This document shows, one piece after another, positions 36,412 to 45,412 of a DNA stretch of 64,000 bases. Position 1 is the first letter of the stretch. The number at the start of each line of letters is the position of its first letter. This stretch comes from Arthrobacter alpinus (lineage in GTDB: Bacteria > Actinomycetota > Actinomycetes > Actinomycetales > Micrococcaceae). Made by a program: the position numbers and the translations under genes. The DNA lies in NCBI RefSeq assembly GCF_001445575.1, contig NZ_CP013200.1:558001-622000 (forward strand). Direction: 5' to 3'. The notes beneath the pieces are model-generated. The model worked only from the letters and a program-made list of their open reading frames with translations. It did no database searches and was not told where the DNA came from.

Positions 36412-37005
36412 CTACCCGTAGGTATCTCTGGGACCACGGCCCTTGACATGCCGAAAACCCTTGCGCCAACTAGGGGCTGAGGGCCCCAAAACCATAATTT
36501 TGGTGACAACGCCCTGTCCCAGATCCTGATCAAATTTTGCCAACAGTGATGAGGAGAGAAGCCGCAGCTGTGTTGCCCAGCTCGTGGAGTCGCATCTAAC
36601 GTGCAAGGTTGTGGCCTCAAAACTTTCCGGCCGGCAGTGGCCCGCAATTTCTGGACCCACTAGAGCATCCCACTGGGCCATCACTGAGCCAACAGCCAGT
36701 GGAGAACTCCACCCTCGATCGGAGACAAGTCGGCTGACCACATTCCCCAAACCCTGGGGATCCCTGCCACCACCGTATTTGGCGTCCATGAAAGGTTTGC
36801 GTTTACTTTTTGGTGTGGATTTCTCACCGAGACGGTTCCTTGAAATCCGCAGTTCCCCACGACTCTTCGCTATAGTCCGCATACGGTTCAGCGCAGCCTG
36901 AGCGGCATCGACTTCAGTGGCATGGTCCTGAGCGGCTGCTTCTCGGCTGCCTTTTTTCCCTGTCGGATCGTTTGCAGAAAATCCCGCAGACGGCTCAGTC
37001 ATCAC
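36412..37005 (-). CDS. dciA: DciA (DUF721) replicative-helicase loader
   Basis: 197 residues. After a charged, low-complexity N-terminal part (about 1-100), the DUF721 domain (about 105-190) shows WSSPLAVGSVMAQWDALVG, FEATTLHVRCDSTSWATQL and the C-terminal KIMVLGPSAPSWRKG. DciA helps load the DnaB helicase in most bacteria lacking DnaC/DnaI. It overlaps recF by 4 bp (ATGA) and sits in the dnaA-dnaN-gnd-recF-dciA-gyrB order usual here. Confidence 0.88.
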   Translation of the reverse strand: MMTEPSAGFSANDPTGKKGSREAAAQDHATEVDAAQAALNRMRTIAKSRGELRISRNRLGEKSTPKSKRKPFMDAKYGGGRDPQGLGNVVSRLVSDRGWSSPLAVGSVMAQWDALVGPEIAGHCRPESFEATTLHVRCDSTSWATQLRLLSSSLLAKFDQDLGQGVVTKIMVLGPSAPSWRKGFRHVKGRGPRDTYG

Positions 37006-38258
37006 AAAATCACGCCGCCGGGAATGACCTTGACTGTGGACCCGGACAATTCCTCGGGAATGTCTTCGCCCACCGCAGCCGTCACCAAAACCTGCTCGGC
37101 AGCTGCCACCATAAGCGCCAACTTTCGGCGCCGTTGGGCATCCAATTCAGCGAAAACATCATCAAGAATCAGAATGGGCTGATTTCCTGCCACATGTTTA
37201 TCTTCGTCCAACACATGGAATGACGCCAAGCGCAGCGCCAAAGCAATTGACCAGGATTCCCCATGCGAGGCATAGCCACGCGCGGGCGCATTACCCAACA
37301 ACAGATCCAACTCATCGCGATGGGGACCCACCAGCGACATGCCACGTTCCAGTTCACGAGTTCTGGAGGCAACCAATTCTGCCCGGTACCTTTGTGCCAA
37401 TTCCTCAAGTGAACACAAAGAGAGATCTTCCCCATCGGGCACCTCCGGGAGAGCACCGACGGAAGGCTCCCCGAAAGCGTCGGAGGAAACGGCGTCGTGC
37501 ATATCTCGGTAGGCAGGTTCCGGCTCAGATGCTAGGACTTGCTGATCAAGACTGCTGCGGTAGAGTGCGCGCAAAACCTTGGATCCATCGGTGAGCTGGG
37601 CATAAGCCTCCGCCAAATGCGGGCGCAGCCTGTTGAGTAGCTCCAGCCGTGCCAGAAGCAGCTTAGCGGCAGCCACCGCCATATGTTGATCCCACACATC
37701 CAGCGTTGCCAGGTGTGATTCGGAAACCCCTGACCGGGAAAAATGCTGGGATCGTGCGGATTTCAGCAGGGCATTGCGCTGCTTCAGTACCTTGTCATAG
37801 TCGCTGCGGGTGCCCACATGCTTGGGCAGTAGGACCACTAACAGCTCGTCCAAGAAACGGCGACGATTGCCAGGATCACCCTTCACTAGCGCCAAATCCT
37901 CAGGAGCAAAAAGTACCGTCCGGCAGAGGCCCAAAATGTCACGGGCTCGCACCGGATTAGCCCGGTTGATGCGCGCCCGGTTTGCTCGAGTCGCGTTGAT
38001 TTCAACCTCGACCATAACTTTTTGCTCACCCCGCACCAACTGTGCCCGGATGAGTGCCGCCTCGGCACCAAAACGCAACAGAGGGCCGTCCTGACTCACC
38101 CGGTGAGATGAGAGTGTAGCCAAATAGCCGATCGCTTCCACCAGATTGGTTTTACCAAGACCGTTGGAGCCAACAAGAACCGTGACACCAGGCGCCAACG
38201 TCAGATCAACTTGTGCGTAACTGCGGAAATCGGTCAGTGACAGATGTTCAAGATACAT
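37002..38258 (-). CDS. recF: RecF recombination and replication-repair ATPase
   Basis: 418 residues. MYLEHLSLTDFRSYAQVDL at the start is typical; Walker A is VGSNGLGKTNL (32-42); the ABC signature appears near SHGESWSIALALRLAS; Walker B is PILILDDVFAELD. RecF helps load RecA at single-strand gaps. It starts 11 bp after the gnd stop and overlaps dciA at the end. Somewhat longer than the family norm, with an insert near residues 225-265. Confidence 0.95.
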   Translation of the reverse strand: MYLEHLSLTDFRSYAQVDLTLAPGVTVLVGSNGLGKTNLVEAIGYLATLSSHRVSQDGPLLRFGAEAALIRAQLVRGEQKVMVEVEINATRANRARINRANPVRARDILGLCRTVLFAPEDLALVKGDPGNRRRFLDELLVVLLPKHVGTRSDYDKVLKQRNALLKSARSQHFSRSGVSESHLATLDVWDQHMAVAAAKLLLARLELLNRLRPHLAEAYAQLTDGSKVLRALYRSSLDQQVLASEPEPAYRDMHDAVSSDAFGEPSVGALPEVPDGEDLSLCSLEELAQRYRAELVASRTRELERGMSLVGPHRDELDLLLGNAPARGYASHGESWSIALALRLASFHVLDEDKHVAGNQPILILDDVFAELDAQRRRKLALMVAAAEQVLVTAAVGEDIPEELSGSTVKVIPGGVIL

Positions 38259-38269
38259 GGAAAGCTGAG

Positions 38270-39166
38270 TTACTCAGTGCTGGGACTGGCTGGTTTTGTT
38301 GCGTGACCGCCAAACTGGTGGCGCAGTGCGGACACCATTTTCATGGCTGGGGAGCTGTCCTCACGGGAGGAGAACCTGGCAAAAAGTGCAGCCGTGATGG
38401 CTGGAGCAGGCACCGCATTGGCGATGGCTTCCTCCACAGTCCAACGGCCTTCACCGGAATCTTCCACATAATCGTCAATGGTTTCCAGCCCCGGATCTTC
38501 GTCCAGCGCCTTGACCATCAAATCCAACAGCCAGGACCTCACTACGGTGCCTTTTTGCCAAGCACGGAACGTTCCCGGCAGGTCCGCAATGATGTCCTTC
38601 TTGGCCAGAAGTTCGTAGCCTTCTGCGTAAGCCTGCATCAGACCATATTCAATGCCATTGTGGACCATCTTGGCGTAGTGACCTGCACCAATTCCACCCA
38701 CATGAACGAAGCTATCCGCGCGGTCACCTTCGGGACGAAGTACGTCCAGTACTGGCAGTGCCCGCTGAACATCTTCGGCGGAGCCGCCGGCCATAAGTCC
38801 GTAGCCGTTTTCTAGTCCCCAGACACCTCCGGAAACACCAACATCCATGAATGAAATACCCTTGTTGGCAAGCATTTCGCCGTGCTTCTGATCCTCGGTA
38901 AAACGCGAGTTTCCACCGTCAACGAGCAGATCTCCGGGTTCCAGCAACTCCGAGAGATCTGTGATGACCGCTTCAGTGATGGCACCTGAAGGGACCATCA
39001 CCCAAATCAGCCGTGGTGCCGGAACGCCGGCAACGAGATCTGCCAAGGAGGGCACATCCGTGACCTCGGGATTGCGGTCATAACCAGTTACTTCAATGTC
39101 TGCTGCACGCAGGCGGGCCCTCATGTTGAAGCCCATCTTTCCTAGTCCAACAAGTCCAATATGCAC
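38270..39166 (-). CDS. gnd: 6-phosphogluconate dehydrogenase, decarboxylating
   Basis: 298 residues, the short YqeC/GndA type. NAD(P)-binding GLVGLGKMGFNM at the start; substrate-binding DGGNSRFTED and GVSGGVWGLENGYGLMAGG; catalytic lysine region HYAKMVHNGIEYGLMQAY. It converts 6-phosphogluconate to ribulose 5-phosphate in the pentose phosphate pathway. Its place between dnaN and recF is a known actinobacterial arrangement, not a new insertion. Confidence 0.95.
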   Translation of the reverse strand: MHIGLVGLGKMGFNMRARLRAADIEVTGYDRNPEVTDVPSLADLVAGVPAPRLIWVMVPSGAITEAVITDLSELLEPGDLLVDGGNSRFTEDQKHGEMLANKGISFMDVGVSGGVWGLENGYGLMAGGSAEDVQRALPVLDVLRPEGDRADSFVHVGGIGAGHYAKMVHNGIEYGLMQAYAEGYELLAKKDIIADLPGTFRAWQKGTVVRSWLLDLMVKALDEDPGLETIDDYVEDSGEGRWTVEEAIANAVPAPAITAALFARFSSREDSSPAMKMVSALRHQFGGHATKPASPSTE

Positions 39167-39216
39167 GTTTGGTTTCTCTCTTCCGTGTTTTGGTGGGGGA
39201 TTGGCAGCAGGTGAGA

Positions 39217-40341
39217 TTACTGGGAAGGCAACCTTACGGGCATGACCAGGTAGCGGTACTCGTCGCGACGTTCGCCGTCGATCTCGTCCTGGGCATTGAT
39301 CATGGCCGGCTTGGGTGCTGAAGTGAATGAGAAACGAACGTACTTGCTGTCGAAAGCACTGAGGCCTTCGCTCAAGTAGTGCGGGTTGAAGGCAACCGTG
39401 ATTTCATCGCCGACCAGGGCCGCTTCCAAGTTCTCTGAAGCCTGAGCATCCTCGCCGGTACCGGCATCCAAGGTGAGCTGTCCGTCGGTAAAAATCAAAC
39501 GAACCGGGGTGTTCCGCTCTGCGACAAGCGAAACTCGACGGACGGCCTCTGCCAACGCGTGTGTTTCCACAGTTGCGTAGATTGGGGTGCTGTCAGGGAA
39601 AAGCGAGCGGATCTTGGGGTAGTCGCCATCAACCAACAATGAGGTGGTTCGGCGTCCGCCACTTTCAAAACCAATGAGTTCGCTGTTGTCTGAGAGAGCA
39701 ATGTTGATATTTCCAGAGCTGCCCAGCGTTTTGGCGACTTCGCTGAGGGTCTTGGCCTTGATCAAAGCTGCTGCGGAAATGTTCGGAGTGGAAGGATTCC
39801 AGCGAACTTCGCGCAGAGCGAGCCGGTACCTGTCGGTCGCCAGGAGAGTGATCAGATCACCCTCGATTTCCATCTTCACACCGGTGAGGACCGGCAGGGT
39901 GTCATCCTTGCTCGAGGCAATGATCACCTGTGAAACGGCCTGAGCAAAAGCTTCACCGTCAACTGTTCCACTGACTTCTGGCAGTGCTGGAAGTTCCGGA
40001 TAATCGCTGACGGGCATAGTGGCGAGGTGAAAACGGCTGCTTCGGCAGGTCAAAGTGACTTTATTGCCGTCGGTCTCAACATCAACAGGCGCGGCAGGAA
40101 GGCTACGGCAGATATCAGCCAGCAACCGTCCGGAAACCAGAATGGTTCCCTCTTCAGAAATGTCCGCAGGGATTTGCAGACGCGCTGAGATTTCGTAGTC
40201 AAAACTGGCCAGGCTCAGGGTCCCTGCTTCGGCTTTCAGCAACAGTCCCGAGAGGACGGGGACAGGAGGCCTGGGGGACAAGGATCGTGCGGCCCAGCTG
40301 ACTGCTTCAGTCAGAACATCCCGTTCGACTCGGAACTTCAC
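39217..40341 (-). CDS. dnaN: DNA polymerase III beta sliding clamp
   Basis: 374 residues from GTG 40341 (VKFRVERDVLTEAVSWAAR), the family's usual length and start; an in-frame upstream ATG at 40623 would run through oriC DNA and is rejected. Three clamp domains follow, ending in the typical YRYLVMPVRLP. The clamp tethers the replicative polymerase. It is transcribed away from dnaA with oriC in between. Confidence 0.96.
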   Translation of the reverse strand: MKFRVERDVLTEAVSWAARSLSPRPPVPVLSGLLLKAEAGTLSLASFDYEISARLQIPADISEEGTILVSGRLLADICRSLPAAPVDVETDGNKVTLTCRSSRFHLATMPVSDYPELPALPEVSGTVDGEAFAQAVSQVIIASSKDDTLPVLTGVKMEIEGDLITLLATDRYRLALREVRWNPSTPNISAAALIKAKTLSEVAKTLGSSGNINIALSDNSELIGFESGGRRTTSLLVDGDYPKIRSLFPDSTPIYATVETHALAEAVRRVSLVAERNTPVRLIFTDGQLTLDAGTGEDAQASENLEAALVGDEITVAFNPHYLSEGLSAFDSKYVRFSFTSAPKPAMINAQDEIDGERRDEYRYLVMPVRLPSQ

Positions 40342-40801
40342 GGAAGGGTGCCGCCTTTCAAGGTTTACAAAATTTGGATAGTGCTTTCGGAACCGTCCAA
40401 GAACGAAGCGGCACCGTTGTTTTGAATTACATGCTTGCAGACAGCTTAGCCCCTTGGCCAGCTCATCTGGGCATTGGTCCTTGCCCTGTGCGGGCCGGTT
40501 TAGGGCAAAAGGTAAATGTTGTTTGAAACGAAAGATTCTTGTAGTTCGTAGTGTTAATAAGTCCTGTGGATACTGTGGATAACTGCCTCTCGGCACGTGG
40601 TCTAGCTGATGTTGGCTGTGCACAGTCTGTGAGGCTGCCCCGCTTTGAGCTGTGGGGAGCGGTGGAGAACTTTTTTGTGACTTTTAATGATCCACAGGTA
40701 GGGGTGGAGTTATCCGCAGGTTGGGGATAGTTGTACCCCGGTAATCCACAGGCTTATCCACACCTGTTAATTTCTCAGATTTTTTTGCCCCGCTCCGCGG
40801 G
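40342..40801. promoter_or_regulatory. oriC: oriC: dnaA-dnaN intergenic region with DnaA boxes
   Basis: 460 bp between dnaN and dnaA. DnaA-box-like nonamers: TGTGGATAC 40565, TGTGGATAA 40574 (adjacent), TGATCCACA 40688, TTATCCGCA 40710, TAATCCACA 40742 and TTATCCACA 40754. A T-rich stretch (tttctcagattttttt, 40770-40785) beside dnaA could be part of the unwinding region. Position between dnaA and dnaN is the standard actinobacterial origin. Confidence 0.85.
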
Positions 40802-42238
40802 TCATCCCTCGCGTTGCTGCTGTTTGATCTTGTTTGTCAGCTCAGTGACTTGGTTGTAAATGGCGCGCCGCTCAGCCATCAACTCGCGGATCTTCCTGTC
40901 AGCATGGATCACTGTGGTGTGGTCCCTGCCGCCGAATTCCTGCCCAATTTTCGGCAAAGACATGTCCGTCAGCTCACGGCAGAGATACATGGCAATCTGG
41001 CGGGCGGTAACAAGGGTCCTGGTCCGGGACTTGCTGCACAGTTCTTCCAGCGAAATATTGAAGTAGGCGGCTGTCTGGCCAAGGATCGCTGTCGAGGTGA
41101 TTTCCTGAGCGCCGTCGTCAGTGATCAGATCCTTCAGGACCAGTTCGGCCAAGCCAACATCTACCGGCTGGCGGTTCAGGCTGGCAAATGCCGTGACACG
41201 AATGAGTGCGCCTTCAAGTTCCCGGATATTGGTTGAGATCTTTGAGGCAATGTATTCCAGTGCATCGTCAGGAGCTGAGAGCCCTTCGCCAATGGCCTTC
41301 TTGCGCAAAATAGCGATGCGAGTCTCAAGTTCTGGTGGCTGGACGTCAGTGAGCAAGCCCCACTCAAAGCGTGAGCGCATACGTTCCTCAAAACCTTGCA
41401 GACGCTTGGGCGGCAAGTCAGAGGTGATGACTACCTGCTTGTTGTGGTTGTGCAAGGCATTGAACGTATGGAAGAACTCTTCTTGGGTGGCGTCCTTGTT
41501 GGCCAAAAACTGAATGTCATCAATCAAGAGGATGTCCACGTTGCGGTACAGCTGCTTGAAGCTGGCACCTTCGTCATCACGAATGGAGTTAATGAAGTCA
41601 TTGGTAAATTCCTCGGAATTTACGTAACGCACCCGAATTCCGGTGTACAGACGCCGCGCATAGTGGCCGATGGCATGCAACAGGTGTGTCTTACCAAGGC
41701 CCGAATCCCCGTAAATAAACAGCGGATTGTAGGCCTTTGCCGGCGCTTCAGCCACGGCAACAGCTGCTGCATGTGCAAAACGGTTGGAGGCACCAATCAC
41801 AAAGGAGTCAAAGACGTACTTGGGGTTGAGCCGACCAAACTCCTGCGATGTGCTGGGCAGCATCGGAGAAGGCCTGGAATTATGTTCCACCGGTTCGCTA
41901 CGAGCAGTGTTCTCAGTACGGACCACAACCTGAGTTGGGACGGGCTCTTCTTCCTTGGCCGGCGGCACCAGATCAGCATTGACGCTAAAGGCACAACTGA
42001 TTTCCTCGGAAAAAACCTGGGACAGGGCATTGCTCAACGCAGTGTGCAGCTGGTTTTGAAGTACCTCGCGGGTGAGTTCGTTGGGTACTGCAACCAGCAA
42101 GGTGTTGCCAATCAGTCCCTGAGGCTGGGTGAGAACCACAAAACCACGTTGCCGGGGTGAAACCCGTTCGTCCTGTTCAAGAATCCGAATGACTCGCCGC
42201 CAGGAACTGCCTACGTCGTTGATGTCCTCAGTGCTCAT
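40802..42238 (-). CDS. dnaA: Chromosomal replication initiator DnaA
   Basis: 478 residues from ATG 42238 (MSTEDINDVGSSW), with GGAAAGG just upstream; an ATG 12 nt earlier contains that ribosome site. Domain I about 1-90, a linker to about 145, AAA+ domain with Walker A GDSGLGKTH and Walker B ILLIDDIQF, and the C-terminal DNA-binding domain with LPKIGQEFGGRDHTTVIHA. It binds the boxes at oriC, upstream of its own gene and probably those at 25.4-25.85 kb. Confidence 0.97.
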   Translation of the reverse strand: MSTEDINDVGSSWRRVIRILEQDERVSPRQRGFVVLTQPQGLIGNTLLVAVPNELTREVLQNQLHTALSNALSQVFSEEISCAFSVNADLVPPAKEEEPVPTQVVVRTENTARSEPVEHNSRPSPMLPSTSQEFGRLNPKYVFDSFVIGASNRFAHAAAVAVAEAPAKAYNPLFIYGDSGLGKTHLLHAIGHYARRLYTGIRVRYVNSEEFTNDFINSIRDDEGASFKQLYRNVDILLIDDIQFLANKDATQEEFFHTFNALHNHNKQVVITSDLPPKRLQGFEERMRSRFEWGLLTDVQPPELETRIAILRKKAIGEGLSAPDDALEYIASKISTNIRELEGALIRVTAFASLNRQPVDVGLAELVLKDLITDDGAQEITSTAILGQTAAYFNISLEELCSKSRTRTLVTARQIAMYLCRELTDMSLPKIGQEFGGRDHTTVIHADRKIRELMAERRAIYNQVTELTNKIKQQQREG

Positions 42239-42364
42239 GGACCTTTCCATCCTTACTGCCGGCCGTGGGGCCAGAAATCTCTTAATTCACACACACATTG
42301 CGCGTGACCTCTGTTACACACGTCAAAGTAAAATTTTGACCTGCGCAGATGCTCCAAAACGAAG

Positions 42365-42536
42365 TAATCCACAGAGTTATCCACATCAGTGGATAACTTG
42401 CCACGGGCCTAGCCTAGAGGATGGATACGCTAGAAGATAGCTAAGAAAAGTGCTTGTGGATAAATATCACAGCGGCGTAGTCCTCAGCGTCTCATCCACA
42501 GAAGTTGTCCACCTAGTTATGCACAGCTGTGGATGA
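42365..42536. promoter_or_regulatory. DnaA-box cluster upstream of dnaA
   Basis: Eight box-like nonamers lie between dnaA and rpmH: TAATCCACA 42365, TTATCCACA 42377, AGTGGATAA 42388, TGTGGATAA 42455, TCATCCACA 42492, TTGTCCACC 42505, TTATGCACA 42517 and TGTGGATGA 42528. The pair at 42377-42396 faces each other with a 2-bp gap. They probably let DnaA regulate its own gene and may be part of the origin. Confidence 0.8.
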
Positions 42537-42622
42537 ACCCCTGGATGGGCCGTTTTGAGGGTCAATAGAGCCAATCTGGGGTCGAATCGACGCATCCGAG
42601 GTGGCGGATCCAATGCCCCGGT

Positions 42623-42652
42623 TTGACTGGCGGCCTTCCCGTGACCTAACGT
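42623..42652 (+). promoter_or_regulatory. Candidate rpmH promoter
   Basis: TTGACT (42623-42628) and TAACGT (42647-42652) with an 18-bp spacer, about 155 bp upstream of rpmH. The -10 fits the actinobacterial TANNNT form. It would drive rpmH, rnpA and following genes. Confidence 0.45.
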
Positions 42653-42805
42653 TGTGAAGTCCCATGTGTCTGTTTTGCGCTTCGGCGTGCGCTTCTCTGT
42701 AACGGAGGAGTGAATCGAGCAGGCATCCATTTACTTAGCGTCGACCCCTTTCTTACCTGTTAGCTACGGGCAAGGCGCATCTTTGATTGTCTTGGAGTAA
42801 CTACC

Positions 42806-42943
42806 GTGAGCAAGCGGACTTTTCAGCCGAACAACCGCCGTCGTGCCAAGAAGCACGGCTTCCGCCTTCGTATGCGCACCCGCGCCGGCCGCGCCATTCT
42901 GGCCGCCCGCCGTGGCAAGGGTCGCGTAGAGCTGTCGGCCTAA
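42806..42943 (+). CDS. rpmH: Ribosomal protein L34
   Basis: 45 residues from GTG 42806 ([18 protein letters not shown] after the start), ending GRVELSA. It is the highly basic L34 protein of the large ribosomal subunit. The family pattern [19 protein letters not shown] is complete. GGAGT precedes the start by 8 bp. It starts the plus-strand half of the origin region. Confidence 0.96.
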   Translation: MSKRTFQPNNRRRAKKHGFRLRMRTRAGRAILAARRGKGRVELSA

Positions 42944-42997
42944 ACAATAACTGCTTGGCGATTCGTCGAGCCTTAGTGAAGTAGCGGTTGATCGCAG

Positions 42998-43399
42998 GTG
43001 CTAGCCACCAAGAATAGAATGCGGACTTCCGCCAACTTCTCAAATACTGTACGTTCCGGTGTCCGAAATGGACGCCGGAACGTAGTGTTATATATGGTGT
43101 CCACTTCTGATGCTGAGCCCAGCCAAATCGGGTTCATCGTGGCGAAGACTGTGGGGAACGCTGTGACCCGCAATCTCGTTAAAAGGAGACTGAGGGAAAT
43201 TGTTGTTGAGACAATTAAGGCGTATCCACAGGGAGTCAATGTAGTAGTGCGGGCTTTGCCCGTGTCCGCGCAGGCTTCCTTCAGTGACCTAGTCATGGAC
43301 TATCGAAAAGCATTTTCCACTGCCTCGACCCGTTTACGGGAGAAGGCGGCGGGCTCTTCGCCATTAATTTCAACACCCACAGTTGACAAGGCACCATGA
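42998..43399 (+). CDS. rnpA: Ribonuclease P protein component
   Basis: 133 residues from GTG 42998. It has the RnpA core: FIVAKTVGNAVTRNLVKRRL with the RNR-type RNA-binding motif, then VVVRALPVSAQASF. It joins the catalytic RNA to trim tRNA 5' ends. The RNA partner gene is not in this window. C-terminal 15-20 residues are variable. It lies 54 bp after rpmH. Confidence 0.94.
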   Translation: MLATKNRMRTSANFSNTVRSGVRNGRRNVVLYMVSTSDAEPSQIGFIVAKTVGNAVTRNLVKRRLREIVVETIKAYPQGVNVVVRALPVSAQASFSDLVMDYRKAFSTASTRLREKAAGSSPLISTPTVDKAP

Positions 43400-43420
43400 G
43401 TCAAAAGGAGAAGATGCTTT

Positions 43421-43816
43421 GTGACCCGTTCACAAACTCGAAGCAGCGTGCCCAGGTGGCTTGCCGCCGTCGTGCGCTTCGTGTGGCATGTTCCCCGAAA
43501 TATTCTTATAATAGTTTTGAAATTATACCGGCGCGCCATCTCACCCATTTATGGGCAGGTGTGCCGGTTTTTTCCGTCATGTTCGGCCTATGCCTTGGAG
43601 GCTGTGACTGTTCACGGCGCCGTCAAGGGTACGTGGTTTTCGCTGAGGCGGATTGTGCGGTGTCACCCTTGGAACGCGGGCGGCTTGGACCCGGTTCCTT
43701 CGCCGGCGGTTGTCAATTGGGACGACCCAACCAAGGTGCCCATGATTGTCCAGCTGAACCACCCGGATGTATTTCTGGCCAAGCAACAGGAAACGCAAAG
43801 TCGCAACGCGGCTTGA
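43421..43816 (+). CDS. yidD: YidD membrane-protein insertion factor
   Basis: 131 residues from GTG 43421, with aaaaggag upstream. The family signature LYRRAISPIYGQVCRFFPSC followed by SAYALEAVTVHGAVKGTW, and RIVRCHPWNAGGLDPVP. YidD assists YidC in inserting membrane proteins. It is 21 bp after rnpA and 18 bp before yidC. Confidence 0.94.
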   Translation: MTRSQTRSSVPRWLAAVVRFVWHVPRNILIIVLKLYRRAISPIYGQVCRFFPSCSAYALEAVTVHGAVKGTWFSLRRIVRCHPWNAGGLDPVPSPAVVNWDDPTKVPMIVQLNHPDVFLAKQQETQSRNAA

Positions 43817-43834
43817 GGAGATAGATAAAGAACT

Positions 43835-44800
43835 ATGGGCTTCTTCGATACAATTCTGTTCCCCTTCAAATGGGTCGTCTCTTGGATCATGGTTACCTTC
43901 CATGATGGCTTGACCTTCCTGGGGATGGATGGCGCTTCCGGCGTTACCTGGACCCTAGCCATCATCGGCTTGGTGCTGGTGATCCGTGCCGCATTGATTC
44001 CTGTCTTTGTGAAGCAGATCAAGGCCCAGCGCGGGATGCAGGCACTGCAGCCGGACATGAAGAAGCTGCAGGCCAAGTACAAGGGCAAGACTGACCAGCT
44101 GTCCCGTCAGGCCATGGGTCAGGAACAGATGGCGCTGTACAAGGAACACGGCACCAACCCGTTCTCCGCATGCCTGCCTATGTTGATTCAGATGCCCTTC
44201 TTCTTCTCCCTGTTCCAGGTGCTTTCCGGTGTGGCCAAGGCCAATGCCGAAAGTAAGAGCATCGGCGCCATGACCCACGACCAGGTCATGCAGTTCGATA
44301 CCGCGACCATCTTTGGTGCCCGACTTTCTGATGCGCTGCTTCCTTCCTTCCAGGGTGGCAATCTGACGCCGGCGATCGCCATCCTGTCGATCGTCATGAT
44401 TCTGGCCATGATCGCCTCGCAGTTCATTACGCAGAAGCAGATCATGTCCAAGAACATGTCTGAAGAAGCCATGCAGGGCCCGTTCATGAAGCAGCAGAAG
44501 ATGATGCTCTATGTACTGCCTCTCGTCTTCGGTATTGGTGGCATCAACTTCCCCATCGGTGTTCTCATCTACTGGACCACCACCAACCTGTGGACCATGG
44601 GTCAGCAGTTCTTCGTTATCCGCCGCATGCCCACCCCCGGGTCACCCGCGTACAAGGAATACCAGAAGCGTCGCGAGGCCAAGGGCCTGCCTCTGCTGGG
44701 TGTCTCGAAGAAGAAGGTTGAAGAGGAAGTCATCGAGGAGACTCTTGAGCTCAAGGGCCAGCGGAACCAGCCACAACGCAAAAACAGGAAGAAGAAATAA
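43835..44800 (+). CDS. yidC: YidC/Oxa1 membrane-protein insertase
   Basis: 321 residues, Gram-positive type with five membrane helices. Core features: LVIRAALIPVFVKQIKAQRGM, the cytoplasmic hairpin (about 65-105), the conserved LPMLIQMPFFFSLFQVLSG, and the final helices around INFPIGVLIYWTTTNLWTM. The tail is basic (RKNRKKK), suited to ribosome contact. It lacks a lipobox. The stop overlaps the khpB start (TAATG). Confidence 0.95.
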   Translation: MGFFDTILFPFKWVVSWIMVTFHDGLTFLGMDGASGVTWTLAIIGLVLVIRAALIPVFVKQIKAQRGMQALQPDMKKLQAKYKGKTDQLSRQAMGQEQMALYKEHGTNPFSACLPMLIQMPFFFSLFQVLSGVAKANAESKSIGAMTHDQVMQFDTATIFGARLSDALLPSFQGGNLTPAIAILSIVMILAMIASQFITQKQIMSKNMSEEAMQGPFMKQQKMMLYVLPLVFGIGGINFPIGVLIYWTTTNLWTMGQQFFVIRRMPTPGSPAYKEYQKRREAKGLPLLGVSKKKVEEEVIEETLELKGQRNQPQRKNRKKK

Positions 44801-45327
44801 TGCCTGAAGAAACGCAGCTTGTCCCTGAGGAAGCAACCGCTCCGGCGGAGTCCGGTTCCAGCCGACTGGAAGAGGAAGGCGACATCGCCGCCGACTACCT
44901 CGAAGAGCTTCTTGACATCGCCGATATCGATGGCGATATTGACATTGAGGTTCGCAACGGCCGCACCTACATCTCCATCGTTGCTGATGAAGAGGGCGAT
45001 TCTCTAGCCAGTCTTGTAGGACAGGACGGCGAAGTCCTTGACGCACTTCAGGAACTGACCCGTCTGAGTGTCCTTTCTGCCACGGAAAACAGGTCCCGGC
45101 TGGTCCTGGATATCTCCGGATACCGCGGCCGCCGGAACATTGAGTTGGCCAAGATTGCCCAGGATGCGGCAGATCAGATCAAGGATGGTCAGGAGTCGGT
45201 GGCGCTGGATCCCATGGGAGCATACGAGCGCAAGATTGTGCACGACGCCATTGCCGAACTGGGTCTGGAATCCGAATCCGAGGGCGAAGGCCCCCGCCGC
45301 CACATTGTGGTGAGCGCTGCGGAGTAA
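44800..45327 (+). CDS. khpB: KhpB/Jag RNA-binding protein (KH and R3H domains)
   Basis: 175 residues. An acidic N-terminal stretch (1-30) precedes a KH-like domain (about 30-105, with LVGQDGEVLDALQELTRL) and a C-terminal R3H domain (about 110-172) with the RxxxH motif in YERKIVHDAIAELG. No Jag-N domain. Partners KhpA in RNA binding linked to cell-wall growth in other Gram-positives. Overlaps yidC by one base. Confidence 0.9.
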   Translation: MPEETQLVPEEATAPAESGSSRLEEEGDIAADYLEELLDIADIDGDIDIEVRNGRTYISIVADEEGDSLASLVGQDGEVLDALQELTRLSVLSATENRSRLVLDISGYRGRRNIELAKIAQDAADQIKDGQESVALDPMGAYERKIVHDAIAELGLESESEGEGPRRHIVVSAAE

Positions 45328-45354
45328 GCAGCATTTTTTCAAGAGTTACTAAAC

Positions 45355-45390
45355 GGTCCCGGCCGCTGCCTCAGGGGAGCAGCCGGGACC
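45355..45390 (+). terminator. Hairpin after khpB
   Basis: ggtcccgg and ccgggacc, extended by ctgc/gcag with a 3-base bulge, close on a short loop. Followed by taaatttta. It lies between khpB and rsmG and may partly terminate the rpmH-khpB transcript. Confidence 0.55.
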
Positions 45391-45412
45391 TAAATTTTAT
45401 AAGGACACAATA

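Noticed and set aside
38270..39166. gnd as a foreign insertion between dnaN and recF
   Set aside because: This order is common in Actinobacteria, so it is ancestral rather than new.
41396..42160. 254-codon plus-strand open frame
   Set aside because: Antisense to dnaA; not protein-like.
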